In this document: piece after piece, positions 41,968-51,121 of the stretch
How positions within the stretch are numbered: the stretch's first letter is position 1
Layout of the letters: the number at the start of each line of letters is the position of its first letter
Source: CAVYTF01 sp963708205
GTDB taxonomy: Bacteria; Bacteroidota; Bacteroidia; Chitinophagales; Chitinophagaceae
NCBI GenBank assembly: GCA_963708205.1
Contig: OY970196.1
Span: 2,480,001-2,544,000 of the forward strand
Length of the DNA: 64,000 nucleotides
Direction: 5' to 3'
Notes under the pieces: generated by a model
The model's input: the letters and a program-made list of their open reading frames with translations, nothing else
Databases searched by the model: none
What the model was told of the DNA's origin: nothing
Position numbers and translations under genes: made by a program

Positions 41968-43941
41968 TTAAACATCAGTAAAAACGCGTCTTAGCGGAAT
42001 GCCAGGCATCGGCGAAACAATCAGCGGAAATTTCTCGACTGTTATAAAACCAGGATCCAGCCCGAAACCTCTTTCTTCGCTCAGGCTGATTTCTTTCAAC
42101 CAGAAATATAGTTTCATAATTACTTTTTCAGTGAAAGGCAATTCATTATCGCTCGATAAATATTTTTCCATCACTATTACCTGAAAATCGCCAACAATAT
42201 TATTTCGTTCAAGACTTTCATATCGACTGGTGATATTCACTTCTTTATTATTCACCAATTCTTCCACGACTTTTCGCAACATTAAATTTAATTTTTGCTC
42301 AACCCGAAAACCAAGCCTGAATTCAACACGAATAATATCATTCGGAATAATATGATCGACAATATATTCACATGTGTAAGGATCGTCCAGAATATCCACG
42401 TGCAAAAGCCAATAAATATCGGCGCGTTTTGGTTTTTTGTTTAAGATGGAATAAATGATTTTATGCTCAATTTCTTTCGGGTTATTTGCGCTTGTTAAGT
42501 ACACTAAATGCGTCGCAAACTTAGGCACAGACTTATCTGTACTCAATTCCTGAATCATTGGTATGTAATGATCGAGACGAACAAATTCAACATACCTGTT
42601 TTTAATTTTGCGACTTCTAAACCAAACATACATTACACCAAAAAGACATCCTCCCACAAGTAAAGTAACATAACCGCCATGCGGAAATTTTTGGAGATTA
42701 GCTATTAAAAAAGATAATTCAATGGTTAAATAAACAGTAAGGTATAAATAGATCCAGACAGATGCTGTTCGACGGTTAATGAGAAAATTTGCAAATAGAA
42801 TTGAAGTAGCCAACATGCAGAGCGTAATGGCTAAACCATAAGCTGCTGCCATGTTTGTTGAATTTTGAAAAAATAAAACAATACCGCAACAGCCTAAAAA
42901 AAGTACCAGGTTTATGCCACCGATATAAAGCTGGCCTTTTGCTTCTGTCGGATAATTGATCTTCATTTTTGGCCACAAATTCAGGCGCATACTTTCACTT
43001 ATCAAAGTAAAAGAACCACTGATCAAAGCCTGGCTTGCAATAATTGCCGCAGCAGTTGCAATGATTATTCCTATCAACCTGAACCAATCAGGCATGATGG
43101 TGAACAGCACTTTGAATGTATCAGTGTCAAAAACTTTTCCATCAAAATGTTTTAATAGAAAAGCGCCTTGTCCCAGATAATTTAATATCAAACAGGTCTT
43201 AACAAATATCCATGAATAACGGATGTTTGCGCGGCCGCAATGGCCTAAATCTGAATACAATGCTTCTGCACCTGTAGTGCACAAAAAAACGGAGCCGAGA
43301 ATCCAAAAACCTCTGGGATATTTAGTTAATAATTCTATTGCATAATGTGGACTTAATGCTTTAAAAATAAATATATAATCCACCAAATGCACGGAGCCTA
43401 AAACTGCCAACATGCTGAACCAAGTAAACATTATTGGCCCAAATAATTTGCCGATTGATGCCGTGCCGAATTGCTGTAAAAAAAATAATGCGGCAAGAAT
43501 TGCTATTACAATAATGACAATTGTATTTTGTTGAATATCTCTAAAAAAAGGAATTTTATCAAGCTGGCGCAACCCTTCAATTGCTGAGGTAACAGAAATT
43601 GGCGGTGTTATCATTCCATCTGCAAGCAATGCTGCGCCGCCAATCATAGCGGGCAATACAAGCCATTTGCCGCGCCGGCGAACTAAGGCATACAAAGAAA
43701 AAATACCACCTTCGCCACGATTGTCTGCCTTTAAAGTAAGAATAACATATTTTACCGTGGTTTGTAATGTCAGCGTCCAGATAATGCATGATAAACTTCC
43801 AATGATAAGCTCCGGGTTTATTATTTTTCCTTTAACTATTTCGTCAAAAACATACAAAGGTGATGTGCCAATATCTCCATAGATTATTCCTAAAGCTACA
43901 ATTAGACCAGCTAAAGAAACTTTATTAATATGCTTGCTCAC
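41968..43941 (-). CDS. kup: Low-affinity potassium transporter Kup
   Basis: The 657-residue protein has twelve membrane segments followed by a C-terminal cytoplasmic part of about 200 residues, the layout of KUP/HAK potassium uptake systems (proton-coupled). It starts with ALGIIYGDIGTSPLYVFDEIVKG as two conserved blocks (16-25 and 26-38), and has NRGEGGIFSLYAL (about 74-86) and the TTGAEALYSDLGHCGR block (about 221-236). All family landmarks are intact. It is monocistronic, convergent with the MerR gene with only 3 bp between stop codons. Confidence 0.97.
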   Translation of the reverse strand: MSKHINKVSLAGLIVALGIIYGDIGTSPLYVFDEIVKGKIINPELIIGSLSCIIWTLTLQTTVKYVILTLKADNRGEGGIFSLYALVRRRGKWLVLPAMIGGAALLADGMITPPISVTSAIEGLRQLDKIPFFRDIQQNTIVIIVIAILAALFFLQQFGTASIGKLFGPIMFTWFSMLAVLGSVHLVDYIFIFKALSPHYAIELLTKYPRGFWILGSVFLCTTGAEALYSDLGHCGRANIRYSWIFVKTCLILNYLGQGAFLLKHFDGKVFDTDTFKVLFTIMPDWFRLIGIIIATAAAIIASQALISGSFTLISESMRLNLWPKMKINYPTEAKGQLYIGGINLVLFLGCCGIVLFFQNSTNMAAAYGLAITLCMLATSILFANFLINRRTASVWIYLYLTVYLTIELSFLIANLQKFPHGGYVTLLVGGCLFGVMYVWFRSRKIKNRYVEFVRLDHYIPMIQELSTDKSVPKFATHLVYLTSANNPKEIEHKIIYSILNKKPKRADIYWLLHVDILDDPYTCEYIVDHIIPNDIIRVEFRLGFRVEQKLNLMLRKVVEELVNNKEVNITSRYESLERNNIVGDFQVIVMEKYLSSDNELPFTEKVIMKLYFWLKEISLSEERGFGLDPGFITVEKFPLIVSPMPGIPLRRVFTDV

Positions 43942-44072
43942 AGATATAAATTAAGCTTCTAAAAAATTTCACAAATGTAAAGTGAAAATTACTTCAATAT
44001 TGAATACAATTCTTATCAACGCTTTAACTGATTATCATTCGCGCGTGTTTTAATTTTATCTTTAATAAATAA

Positions 44073-45614
44073 ATGTGCTATATGACTTCCAGATTTGTTG
44101 GGCTTTTGAATGTTATATTGTTTTTTTCAACGACCATTTTTTCTCAAAAAATTACTTTTTCACAACCGGACAGAGAAGATGCGCGTACGATAAATTTTGA
44201 TATTGTTGGCAAAATGGATGGCAACACACTTGTGTATAAATCTTACGGAACTAACTATTTTATTTGTGTGTTTGATGATGATATGAAGCAGATCGCAAAA
44301 AACAGCATGTCTTTTTTGCCGGGTAAAATAATCAACTCAGATATTCTTGCCTACAAAAATTTTTTTTACTTTATTTATCAATATCAAAAAAGAAATATTG
44401 TTTACTGCATGGCGGCAAAAATGAATGAGCAAGGCATAATTGAAGGTCAGCCAAAGCAACTTGATACTACTGCAATTAGTTTTTTTGCCACAAATAAAAT
44501 TTACTCAGTTATTAATAGTGAAAATAAAACAAGGATCGATGTTTTAAAAATAAACAGCAACGATCCTGATAATTATTTTGTTACGAATGCCTTGTTTGAT
44601 GCAGATTTAAATTTATTAAGTAAAACAAGAAGTGGCATACCGATGCCGCAGCGAAATGAATATTTAAATGAATTTCAAATTGACAATGATGGCAATGTTA
44701 TTTTTCTTCGTGGTTCAGGCACATCGCAAAATAGCAATGTCAACCAGCTTACTTTGATCATCAAGAATTTTAATGACAGCACTGTTTCTTTTTATGATAT
44801 TAATAATTTAAAAGAATTTCTTGATGCTTCAAAAATTAAAATTGATAACCACAACAAACATTATCTCATTGCATCTTTTTATAGTAAAACACGAAGAGGA
44901 AACATTGATGGAATGTATTTGAATGTCTGGAGCCCGATAAAAAATTCTTCTATTTCTTCAAAGTATATCACATTCAGCGAAGACTTACGCGCGCAGGCAA
45001 AAAGCAAAGACGATAACAGTAAAATGGCGTTTGATGATAATTTTATTCAAAGCATTATTATGCGCAAAGATGGCGGTTTTATTATAGTTTCAGAGTCAGC
45101 CACAAGCACCACGCACGGCAACCCTTTTAATCATTGGGATTATTTGTATGGCGATCCTTTTGCGATGCCCGGAGATTATTACTATTATAATTATAGTCCA
45201 TATTCATATTATTATCCATGGTATCTCAACTCTCCTAATTATTTAAATAATGCCACCCGATATTTTGCCGATAACATTACTGTTTTCTCTTTCGATTCTT
45301 CTATAAATTCTGAATGGAGCACAGTAGTACATAAATCTCAGTTTGATGATAACACGGATAATTTTCTTGGATTTACCATCTTAAATACCGGACAAGAATT
45401 GCATTTTTTATTTAATCAATTATTGAAGAGACAAAATTTATTAACTGATCAAAGTGTTACGCCTGATGGTCAATTGCATTTAATGCCAACACTTCACAAC
45501 CTTGATAATGGTTTTGAATTTATGCCTCGTTTTGCCAAACAAACAGATGCACAGGAAGTAGTTTTTCCATGTAATTATAGAAACAGTATTTGTTTTGCCA
45601 AAGTTGATTTTTGA
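44073..45614 (+). CDS. Secreted protein of unknown function with Tyr-rich segment
   Basis: The 513-residue protein starts with a signal peptide (VGLLNVILFFSTTIFSQ after a short polar lead) and then a series of short beta-strand-like stretches, with repeated patterns such as FDADLNLLSKT, DNDGNVIFLRG and RKDGGFIIVSES that suggest a beta-propeller-like fold. A dense tyrosine-rich segment lies at about 368-388 (e.g. YYYYNYSPYSYYYPWY). I do not recognise the family, although similar secreted Bacteroidota proteins are common. No catalytic residues can be named. An in-frame ATG at 44082 is an equally good start. The next gene follows after 27 bp. Confidence 0.8.
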   Translation: MCYMTSRFVGLLNVILFFSTTIFSQKITFSQPDREDARTINFDIVGKMDGNTLVYKSYGTNYFICVFDDDMKQIAKNSMSFLPGKIINSDILAYKNFFYFIYQYQKRNIVYCMAAKMNEQGIIEGQPKQLDTTAISFFATNKIYSVINSENKTRIDVLKINSNDPDNYFVTNALFDADLNLLSKTRSGIPMPQRNEYLNEFQIDNDGNVIFLRGSGTSQNSNVNQLTLIIKNFNDSTVSFYDINNLKEFLDASKIKIDNHNKHYLIASFYSKTRRGNIDGMYLNVWSPIKNSSISSKYITFSEDLRAQAKSKDDNSKMAFDDNFIQSIIMRKDGGFIIVSESATSTTHGNPFNHWDYLYGDPFAMPGDYYYYNYSPYSYYYPWYLNSPNYLNNATRYFADNITVFSFDSSINSEWSTVVHKSQFDDNTDNFLGFTILNTGQELHFLFNQLLKRQNLLTDQSVTPDGQLHLMPTLHNLDNGFEFMPRFAKQTDAQEVVFPCNYRNSICFAKVDF

Positions 45615-45641
45615 TTCAAAATAATAAATAATTTCAGAATA

Positions 45642-46034
45642 ATGTCTTTAAAAAACCTATCGAAATGTATAGTTATTGCATGCACTATTTTGATATTACT
45701 TGTAAAATTTTATATTCGGCCATACGTGCATATTGCCGCTAACATGCAACTGTTCATTGATGTTGCGCCAAATCTTGGAGGCACTTTTTTATTGCCCTTC
45801 GCCGCATGCTGGTTATTAAAAAAGTATTTCCCAATGAAAAATAATTTTGATGTGAAAGTTATCTGCTTCATCGGTTTGGCATTGGTAATTATTGATGAAT
45901 ACCTGCAACTCATTCCTTTCTTCGGCAGAACGTTTGATTACTTTGATATTATTGCATCTTTTATCGGAACCTTTATTGGTTATAAAGTATTCACTCATTT
46001 ATTAAGTAAATCTTTTGTGCGCAAACCTTTATGA
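45642..46034 (+). CDS. VanZ-like small membrane protein
   Basis: The 130-residue protein has four hydrophobic segments (about 8-25, 42-62, 72-90 and 100-122). The segment IDEYLQLIPFFGRTFDYFD (about 84-102) followed by IIASFIGTFIGYKVF matches the VanZ family pattern of DE-x-x-Q then GR-x-x-D-x-x-D-x-x-x-N/S-x-x-G. The function of VanZ-like proteins is poorly known; some affect resistance to glycopeptides or lipopeptides. It follows the secreted protein gene by 27 bp and probably shares its transcript. Confidence 0.78.
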   Translation: MSLKNLSKCIVIACTILILLVKFYIRPYVHIAANMQLFIDVAPNLGGTFLLPFAACWLLKKYFPMKNNFDVKVICFIGLALVIIDEYLQLIPFFGRTFDYFDIIASFIGTFIGYKVFTHLLSKSFVRKPL

Positions 46035-46098
46035 ATAAAATTAAACATTCGATTTTCTTACCTTTCGATAAAGATATTTTTTCCTTATTTTGATTTTT

Positions 46099-46713
46099 AT
46101 GGATCATGTTGTGCATTTGCAAAAAGATAAAAGAATGGCAACCATTCTTTCCAAAGAACCGCATACTTTGCAAAAAAGAAATAATCTCGCCCATTATCTT
46201 ATTGCCAGCATTATGAGCCAGCAATTGAATACTAAGGTTGCGAAAGTTATTCACACACGCTTTTTAAATTTATATAATTCAAAAAATCCTTCGTTAAAAG
46301 AAATAATAGCAACTCCTCCAGAAACCTTGCGCAGCGTAGGTTTGAGCAATGCCAAAGTAAATTATGTGCACAATGTGGCTACATTTTTTTTAGAGAATAA
46401 ATTAACTGATAAAAAATTGCACGCAATGGATAATGATGAAGTGATGAAGTTGCTTACTCAAATAAAAGGTGTGGGAAAATGGACCGTTGAAATGTTGTTG
46501 ATGTTTGCACTTAAGCGTGAAGATATTGTTGCAGTTGATGATCTGGGTTTGCAAAATGCAATGTTGAAATTGTATAAAATAAAGATAACCGATAAAAAAT
46601 TATTGAAAGAAAAATTACTAAAGCTGTCTGCAAAATGGAGTCCATATAGAACCTATGCATGTTTGTATTTGTGGCGTTGGAAAGATAATAAGCCTGAAAT
46701 AAAAGCAAAATAA
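46099..46713 (+). CDS. DNA-3-methyladenine glycosylase II (AlkA-like)
   Basis: The enzyme removes alkylated bases from DNA in base excision repair. The 204 residues contain a helix-hairpin-helix glycosylase: NLAHYLIASIMSQQLNTKVA (with the conserved I-x-x-Q-Q), HHH motif LTQIKGVGKWTVEMLLMF (about 117-134) and catalytic Asp in AVDDLGLQNAM. The length fits the single-domain AlkA/Mag-type proteins without the N-terminal extension. I chose the ATG at 46099; a TTG nine bases upstream is less likely. Confidence 0.93.
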   Translation: MDHVVHLQKDKRMATILSKEPHTLQKRNNLAHYLIASIMSQQLNTKVAKVIHTRFLNLYNSKNPSLKEIIATPPETLRSVGLSNAKVNYVHNVATFFLENKLTDKKLHAMDNDEVMKLLTQIKGVGKWTVEMLLMFALKREDIVAVDDLGLQNAMLKLYKIKITDKKLLKEKLLKLSAKWSPYRTYACLYLWRWKDNKPEIKAK

Positions 46714-46741
46714 AATTCCTGCGAATGCACTCGCAGGAATT
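46714..46741. terminator. Bidirectional terminator-like inverted repeat
   Basis: AATTCCTGCGA and TCGCAGGAATT form a perfect 11-bp stem around ATGCAC, directly after the stop of the glycosylase gene and 23 bp from the stop of the convergent minus-strand gene. On the minus strand it runs into a T-rich stretch. Confidence 0.7.
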
Positions 46742-46764
46742 AAAAGTTTTGAATAAAATAAAAA

Positions 46765-47181
46765 TTATTTTGTTTTTGTAACAGTAACTTCTGCAGTAAC
46801 TTTTGCCGAAGTGTTGATCTTAAATGACTGTTGAAAATTAGCATCAGCACCTTTGATGATAAAAGTAACTAACGCACCATCTTCAGGAATTTGATTGATC
46901 AAAATTTCCTTGCGAAAATCTTTTCCGCTGTATTTATGCGAATAAATAACATCACCAATTTCATTTTTGATGGTGAGGTTGAAATCGGAGCCACTTGCAT
47001 TTATATATTTTACATTAAATGCTGCGTTTTCATTTACTGCGCCGACATATTCTACGGCAGAATTATTTTCCTTTATTTCATCTGCATGTGCATTACTGAT
47101 TGCACCAATGCTTAAAGCTGCAATGATTGCGGCTGCTGTAATAAATTTTTTACTTGCTGTTTTTACGAATGTAAGTTTCAT
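46765..47181 (-). CDS. Small secreted protein, unknown function
   Basis: The 138-residue protein has a signal peptide ending near residue 33 (ASKKFITAAAIIAALSIGAI followed by SNAHA). The mature part is about 105 residues, acidic then rich in beta-strand-forming residues (VEYVGAVNENAAFNVKYIN, FNLTIKNEIGDVIYSHKYSG), consistent with one Ig-like or jelly-roll domain. I recognise similar short proteins in Chitinophagaceae but no function is assigned. A candidate minus-strand -7 box lies at 47330. It is convergent with the glycosylase gene. Confidence 0.78.
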   Translation of the reverse strand: MKLTFVKTASKKFITAAAIIAALSIGAISNAHADEIKENNSAVEYVGAVNENAAFNVKYINASGSDFNLTIKNEIGDVIYSHKYSGKDFRKEILINQIPEDGALVTFIIKGADANFQQSFKINTSAKVTAEVTVTKTK

Positions 47182-47329
47182 AATTTGTGTTTTTTAAATG
47201 TTTAAAAAATCTTCGCAGGCATGCAAAGCGCAAGTGGATAGTAATCGTCAAGGAAAGCAATCAGAGTTCGCAATTGTAAATTCAGCGGGAGCTGAAGAAC
47301 TTTTATGAATGTGTAAAATATACACTTTG

Positions 47330-47337
47330 CAAATTTA
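47330..47337 (-). promoter_or_regulatory. Candidate minus-strand -7 box for the small secreted protein
   Basis: The minus strand reads TAAATTTG, fitting TAnnTTTG. It lies about 150 bp before the start codon, implying a long leader. Support is limited to this element. Confidence 0.3.
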
Positions 47338-47409
47338 TACTTAAAACATTAAAAGGTAACCTTGCATCTTGTTAAAAAATTTTTAGAGAATAAATCAATG
47401 ATGAATTTA

Positions 47410-48441
47410 CTATACCACACCAACAAATTGATTCAAAAATCTTATATCATTTTGTGAATAAAGTCGCAGATCGTTAACGCGATATTTTAATTGACAGATT
47501 CTTTCAACACCCATCCCAAAAGCAAAGCCGGTATATTTATCTGCATCAATCTTAAAATTTTCAAGCACTTTAGGATGAACCATTCCGCTGCCTAAAATCT
47601 CGACCCAACCTGTATGCTTACAAACATTACAACCAATACCGCCACAGATCAAACAACTGATATCCATTTCTGCACTTGGCTCTGTGAAAGGAAAATAACT
47701 TGGCCTAAAACGAACCTTCACATCTTTACCAAACATTTCCTGCACAAAAAAATATAAGGTTTGTTTTAAATCAGCGAAGCTTACATTTTCATTAATATAC
47801 AAGCCTTCTACCTGGTGAAAAAAACAGTGCGCCCTTGCACTAATCGTTTCATTTCGATAAACACGTCCCGGACAAATAACGCGGATAGGAGGTTTTTGTT
47901 TTTCCATCACGCGCGCCTGCACACTGCTGGTGTGTGTGCGCAAAACCCAATCGGGATTTTGATTGATATAAAACGTATCCTGCATGTCCCGCGCAGGGTG
48001 GTTTTCAGGCATGTTCATAGCTCCGAAATTGTGCCAGTCGTCTTCTATTTCCGGACCTTCTGCAACAGCAAAACCAAGCCTTTTAAAAATAGTAATAATT
48101 TGATTTCTAACAAGGCTTAATGGATGCCTTGAGCCTACCGGCATTGGGTTTCCTGGCAATGAGTAATCAATTGTTTCATCAGATGATTGCGCATTCACAA
48201 CAGTCAATTCTTTTATTGCATTATATTTATTTTCAACGAAAATTTTGAATTCATTCAACAATAATCCGGCTTGTTTTTTTTGTTCTGCAGTTACGTTTTT
48301 CATTTCACTCATAATCATTTTCACAATACCTTTTGTGCCAAGATATTTTATACGAAAAGCCTCCACCTCATCCGAATTTTTTACTTCATAATTTTCTATT
48401 TCTGCTTTATAATTTTCTATTTTTTTCAATAAATTTTCCAT
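47410..48441 (-). CDS. pheS: Phenylalanine--tRNA ligase alpha subunit
   Basis: PheS is the catalytic subunit of the alpha2-beta2 synthetase. The 343-residue protein has an N-terminal coiled-coil tRNA-binding arm (about 1-80), then class II synthetase motifs: GSRHPLSLVRNQIITIF (motif 1 region), RTHTSSVQARVM and CPGRVYRNETISARAHCFFHQ (motif 2, about 190-210) and GFAFGMGVERICQLKY (motif 3, about 310-325). Length is normal. The beta subunit gene is not adjacent, which is usual for Bacteroidota. Confidence 0.97.
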   Translation of the reverse strand: MENLLKKIENYKAEIENYEVKNSDEVEAFRIKYLGTKGIVKMIMSEMKNVTAEQKKQAGLLLNEFKIFVENKYNAIKELTVVNAQSSDETIDYSLPGNPMPVGSRHPLSLVRNQIITIFKRLGFAVAEGPEIEDDWHNFGAMNMPENHPARDMQDTFYINQNPDWVLRTHTSSVQARVMEKQKPPIRVICPGRVYRNETISARAHCFFHQVEGLYINENVSFADLKQTLYFFVQEMFGKDVKVRFRPSYFPFTEPSAEMDISCLICGGIGCNVCKHTGWVEILGSGMVHPKVLENFKIDADKYTGFAFGMGVERICQLKYRVNDLRLYSQNDIRFLNQFVGVV

Positions 48442-48509
48442 GTAGCGAAGATAAAAGAGTTGTGTTTAAAATTGATTAGAAACAAAAATCAATTTTATTA
48501 AGATGAAAA

Positions 48510-49409
48510 TCATTCAGCAAAAATAATTTGCTTTTGCTCTTTTTTTGAGATGCGAAACATCTGTAATAGCACTGCGAAAATTATTAATGCAAAGCCAATA
48601 TAGAATGTGAAATTGAAATATTTATTTTCATGATAAATTAAAAACGCAAGTATTATTCCATACACAGGTTCTAAAGTAAGTGTGAGATTGATTGTAAAAG
48701 CGCTCAACTTTTTTAATGCTGAAATATATAATCTAAAAGTAAAAATAGTGCAGCCCCAGCTTAAAAGTATTAGCCAAAGCCAATCAAGCTTCTGCGGAAA
48801 AATTTCTCGAGCAGGAAATATATAATTATAAAAAGGCATGAGTAATGATAAGCCAATAAAGCCGCCTGTTAATTGATATAATGTGATTGTTTGTGGCTGA
48901 TAATTGCCCACCATTTTTTTATTCATCACAGAAACAAGCACTGTAAAAATCGCGGCAAACAACCCGATGATAATACCAATTGAAAATTGAAGATTCGAGA
49001 AATAGATCAAACCAATTCCGAGCAAAGCAAATAAGCCTAAAATAATTTCAGCAATATTTATTTTTCGTTTAAAAAAAATTGGTTCTACCACAGCTGCTAA
49101 AAGACCTGTTGTAGAAAGACAGGTTAATGCAATTGATATGTTTGAATATTTGATGCTTCCATAAAAGCAAAGCCAATGTAGTGCAAGCACGCTGCCGATA
49201 AATGCGATTTTCAAAAAATCTTTAAATGAAATTTTTGTTATTTGCTTTTGCAAAAAAAATAAGGTCCACAATGAAATAACAGTGATCAGCAATCGCCACC
49301 AAACCAACCAACCTTCATTTAGAGAAATTGTTTTTCCGAGCACGCCTGTGAAGCCCCACAAAAAAACAGCAAGATGCATGCGAAGAATTGCTGACTTCAT
49401 AAGCGACAA
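48510..49409 (-). CDS. EamA-family transporter
   Basis: The 299-residue protein is a ten-helix drug/metabolite transporter formed of two EamA repeats (about 8-140 and 150-285). Typical marks are LWGFTGVLGKTISLNEGWLVWWR at the start, VEPIFFKRKINIAEIILG at the end of the first repeat, and LEPVYGIILAFLIYHE (about 247-262), where the second repeat has the conserved L-x-P-V-x-x-x-L/I. Substrate is unknown; amino acids or small metabolites are common for the family. It belongs to a minus-strand run of genes, with a 21-bp gap to the Dpm1-like gene. Confidence 0.92.
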   Translation of the reverse strand: MSLMKSAILRMHLAVFLWGFTGVLGKTISLNEGWLVWWRLLITVISLWTLFFLQKQITKISFKDFLKIAFIGSVLALHWLCFYGSIKYSNISIALTCLSTTGLLAAVVEPIFFKRKINIAEIILGLFALLGIGLIYFSNLQFSIGIIIGLFAAIFTVLVSVMNKKMVGNYQPQTITLYQLTGGFIGLSLLMPFYNYIFPAREIFPQKLDWLWLILLSWGCTIFTFRLYISALKKLSAFTINLTLTLEPVYGIILAFLIYHENKYFNFTFYIGFALIIFAVLLQMFRISKKEQKQIIFAE

Positions 49410-49430
49410 AGAAAAGCAATAAAGCTGTGA

Positions 49431-50222
49431 TTATTTTGTTTGTGTCAACGACTCATTTCTAGCATAAAAAGTATTCTCTATGGGAGGAGTAATAAGGCTT
49501 TTGCGATATTTTTTGAACATGCTTTGCCATTGAATTTTAAGCACGCCAAAAACACCTTCTTTTAAAATGCCTTTGCTCATTTTACTGATGCCGATTTTTC
49601 TATCACGAAATGTGATGGGCACTTCAACAATATGAAAGCCAAGTTTCCATGCAGCAAATTTCATTTCGATCTGAAAAGCGTATCCAACAAAATTTATTGA
49701 ATCAAAATTTATAGTTTCAAGCACGCGTTTTTTGTAGCAAACAAAACCCGCAGTCGGATCGTTCACAGGCATTCTTGTAAGCAATTTTGTGTAGAGCGCA
49801 CCGCCTTTGGAATAAAGTTTTCTATCCAAAGGCCAATTTTCTGTTTTGCCACCGGGGACATAACGGCTTCCGATAGCAACATCAGCACCATTGTCGCATG
49901 CATTGTACAAACGCATTAAATCTTTTGGATCGTGAGAGAAATCTGCATCCATTTCAAAAATAAATTCATACTCTTTTTCTATTGCCCATTTAAATCCATG
50001 AATATAAGCTGTACCCAAGCCCAGCTTGCCTTTGCGCTCTTCTAAAAATAATTGATTGGAATAAATATTGAAAAGGCTTCTGATAATTTCAGCAGTTCCA
50101 TCAGGAGAATTATCATCAATTACCAACACATGAAAATCTTCATCTAAAGAAAAAATTGCATCAATAATTGAAGCAATATTTTCCTTTTCATTGAAAGTAG
50201 GTATGATAACAAGCTTTCTCAA
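49431..50222 (-). CDS. Polyprenol-phosphate mannosyltransferase-like GT2 protein
   Basis: The 263-residue GT-A protein has the Dpm1-like pattern: VIIPTFNEKENIASIIDAIF (4-23), VLVIDDNSPDGTAE (about 33-46), MDADFSHDPKDL (about 92-103) with the metal-binding D-x-D, and FVGYAFQIEMKFAAWKLGF late in the domain. It likely transfers a hexose, usually mannose, from GDP-mannose to undecaprenyl phosphate for glycosylation of protein or wall polymers. No C-terminal membrane helices are present, consistent with the soluble Dpm1 class. The substrate is inferred from family. Confidence 0.92.
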   Translation of the reverse strand: MRKLVIIPTFNEKENIASIIDAIFSLDEDFHVLVIDDNSPDGTAEIIRSLFNIYSNQLFLEERKGKLGLGTAYIHGFKWAIEKEYEFIFEMDADFSHDPKDLMRLYNACDNGADVAIGSRYVPGGKTENWPLDRKLYSKGGALYTKLLTRMPVNDPTAGFVCYKKRVLETINFDSINFVGYAFQIEMKFAAWKLGFHIVEVPITFRDRKIGISKMSKGILKEGVFGVLKIQWQSMFKKYRKSLITPPIENTFYARNESLTQTK

Positions 50223-50288
50223 AAATTGGAGTGTTAGACAAATTTAAAGGAAAGAAAAGTTATAGAATTGATAGTTTTTTTAAAGGAA

Positions 50289-51056
50289 TTATTTTTTTAC
50301 GAGCGTCCGGTTCAAAATTTCTGTAAGCTTTTGTTTGGTGTGCAATGAAAAATCTCCTTTCATCATCCAATCATAATATTGCGGCTCTATTCTTAAAACT
50401 TCTGTTACAGCTTTTCCTTTATGCTTTCCAAAATTAAAAATTTCTATACCATCCTGCTTTATAAATCTTCTGCTAAAATCTACAAAATCTTCTTCACCAA
50501 TAAATTTAATAATGGTTTCAATGGTTGAGCCAATATTTTCATAACGCTCAACTTGTGCCTCTAAAATTTCCCAGGTGGCAAGCGCATCTTTTTCGGCGCT
50601 GTGTGCGCCATCATGTGTTTTTTGACAATAAAATTTATATGCTGCAGTAAGTGTTCGTTGCTCCATTAAATGAAAAACTCTTTGTACATCAATCATTTTT
50701 ATTCCATCGGTACTAAACTCAAGACCTGCGCGCAAAAATTCTTCTACCAACATCGGAATATCAAACCTGTTGCTGTTGTACCCTGCGAGATCGCAATTTT
50801 CTAGAAATTGTTTTATTTCATTTGCAACTTGTTTGAAGCTTGGCGCATCTTTCACCATTTCATTTGTTATGCCGTGTACTTCGCTGGATGCAGCAGGAAT
50901 AGACATTAGCGGGTTGATAACTTTTCTTTTTATATGCTGCTCGCCGTTGGGTGAAATTTTTATGATAGCAATTTCTACTATCCTGTCAATACTTATATTA
51001 ATGCCTGTAGTTTCTAAATCTATAAAAGCAAGTGGACGTGTAAGTTGCAATTTCAT
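50289..51056 (-). CDS. DnaQ-type 3'-5' exonuclease with C-terminal DUF3820-like domain
   Basis: Residues about 8-180 form a DEDD exonuclease: ExoI FIDLETTG (12-19), ExoII near YNSNRFDIPMLVEEFL (about 94-109), and ExoIII HDGAHSAEKDAL with conserved His and Asp (about 148-159), of the DEDDh subclass. The last 50 residues (FNFGKHKGKAVTEVLRIEPQ) match the DUF3820-like domain found behind such exonucleases in Bacteroidota. It probably acts in DNA repair or proofreading; the main polymerase proofreader cannot be excluded. It is transcribed as part of a minus-strand series. Confidence 0.92.
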   Translation of the reverse strand: MKLQLTRPLAFIDLETTGINISIDRIVEIAIIKISPNGEQHIKRKVINPLMSIPAASSEVHGITNEMVKDAPSFKQVANEIKQFLENCDLAGYNSNRFDIPMLVEEFLRAGLEFSTDGIKMIDVQRVFHLMEQRTLTAAYKFYCQKTHDGAHSAEKDALATWEILEAQVERYENIGSTIETIIKFIGEEDFVDFSRRFIKQDGIEIFNFGKHKGKAVTEVLRIEPQYYDWMMKGDFSLHTKQKLTEILNRTLVKK

Positions 51057-51121
51057 TAGTATACAAAAAATTATTGCCTGCGAATGTAACGCAGATTTTT
51101 ATTTTTTTTGATTTGATTTAT

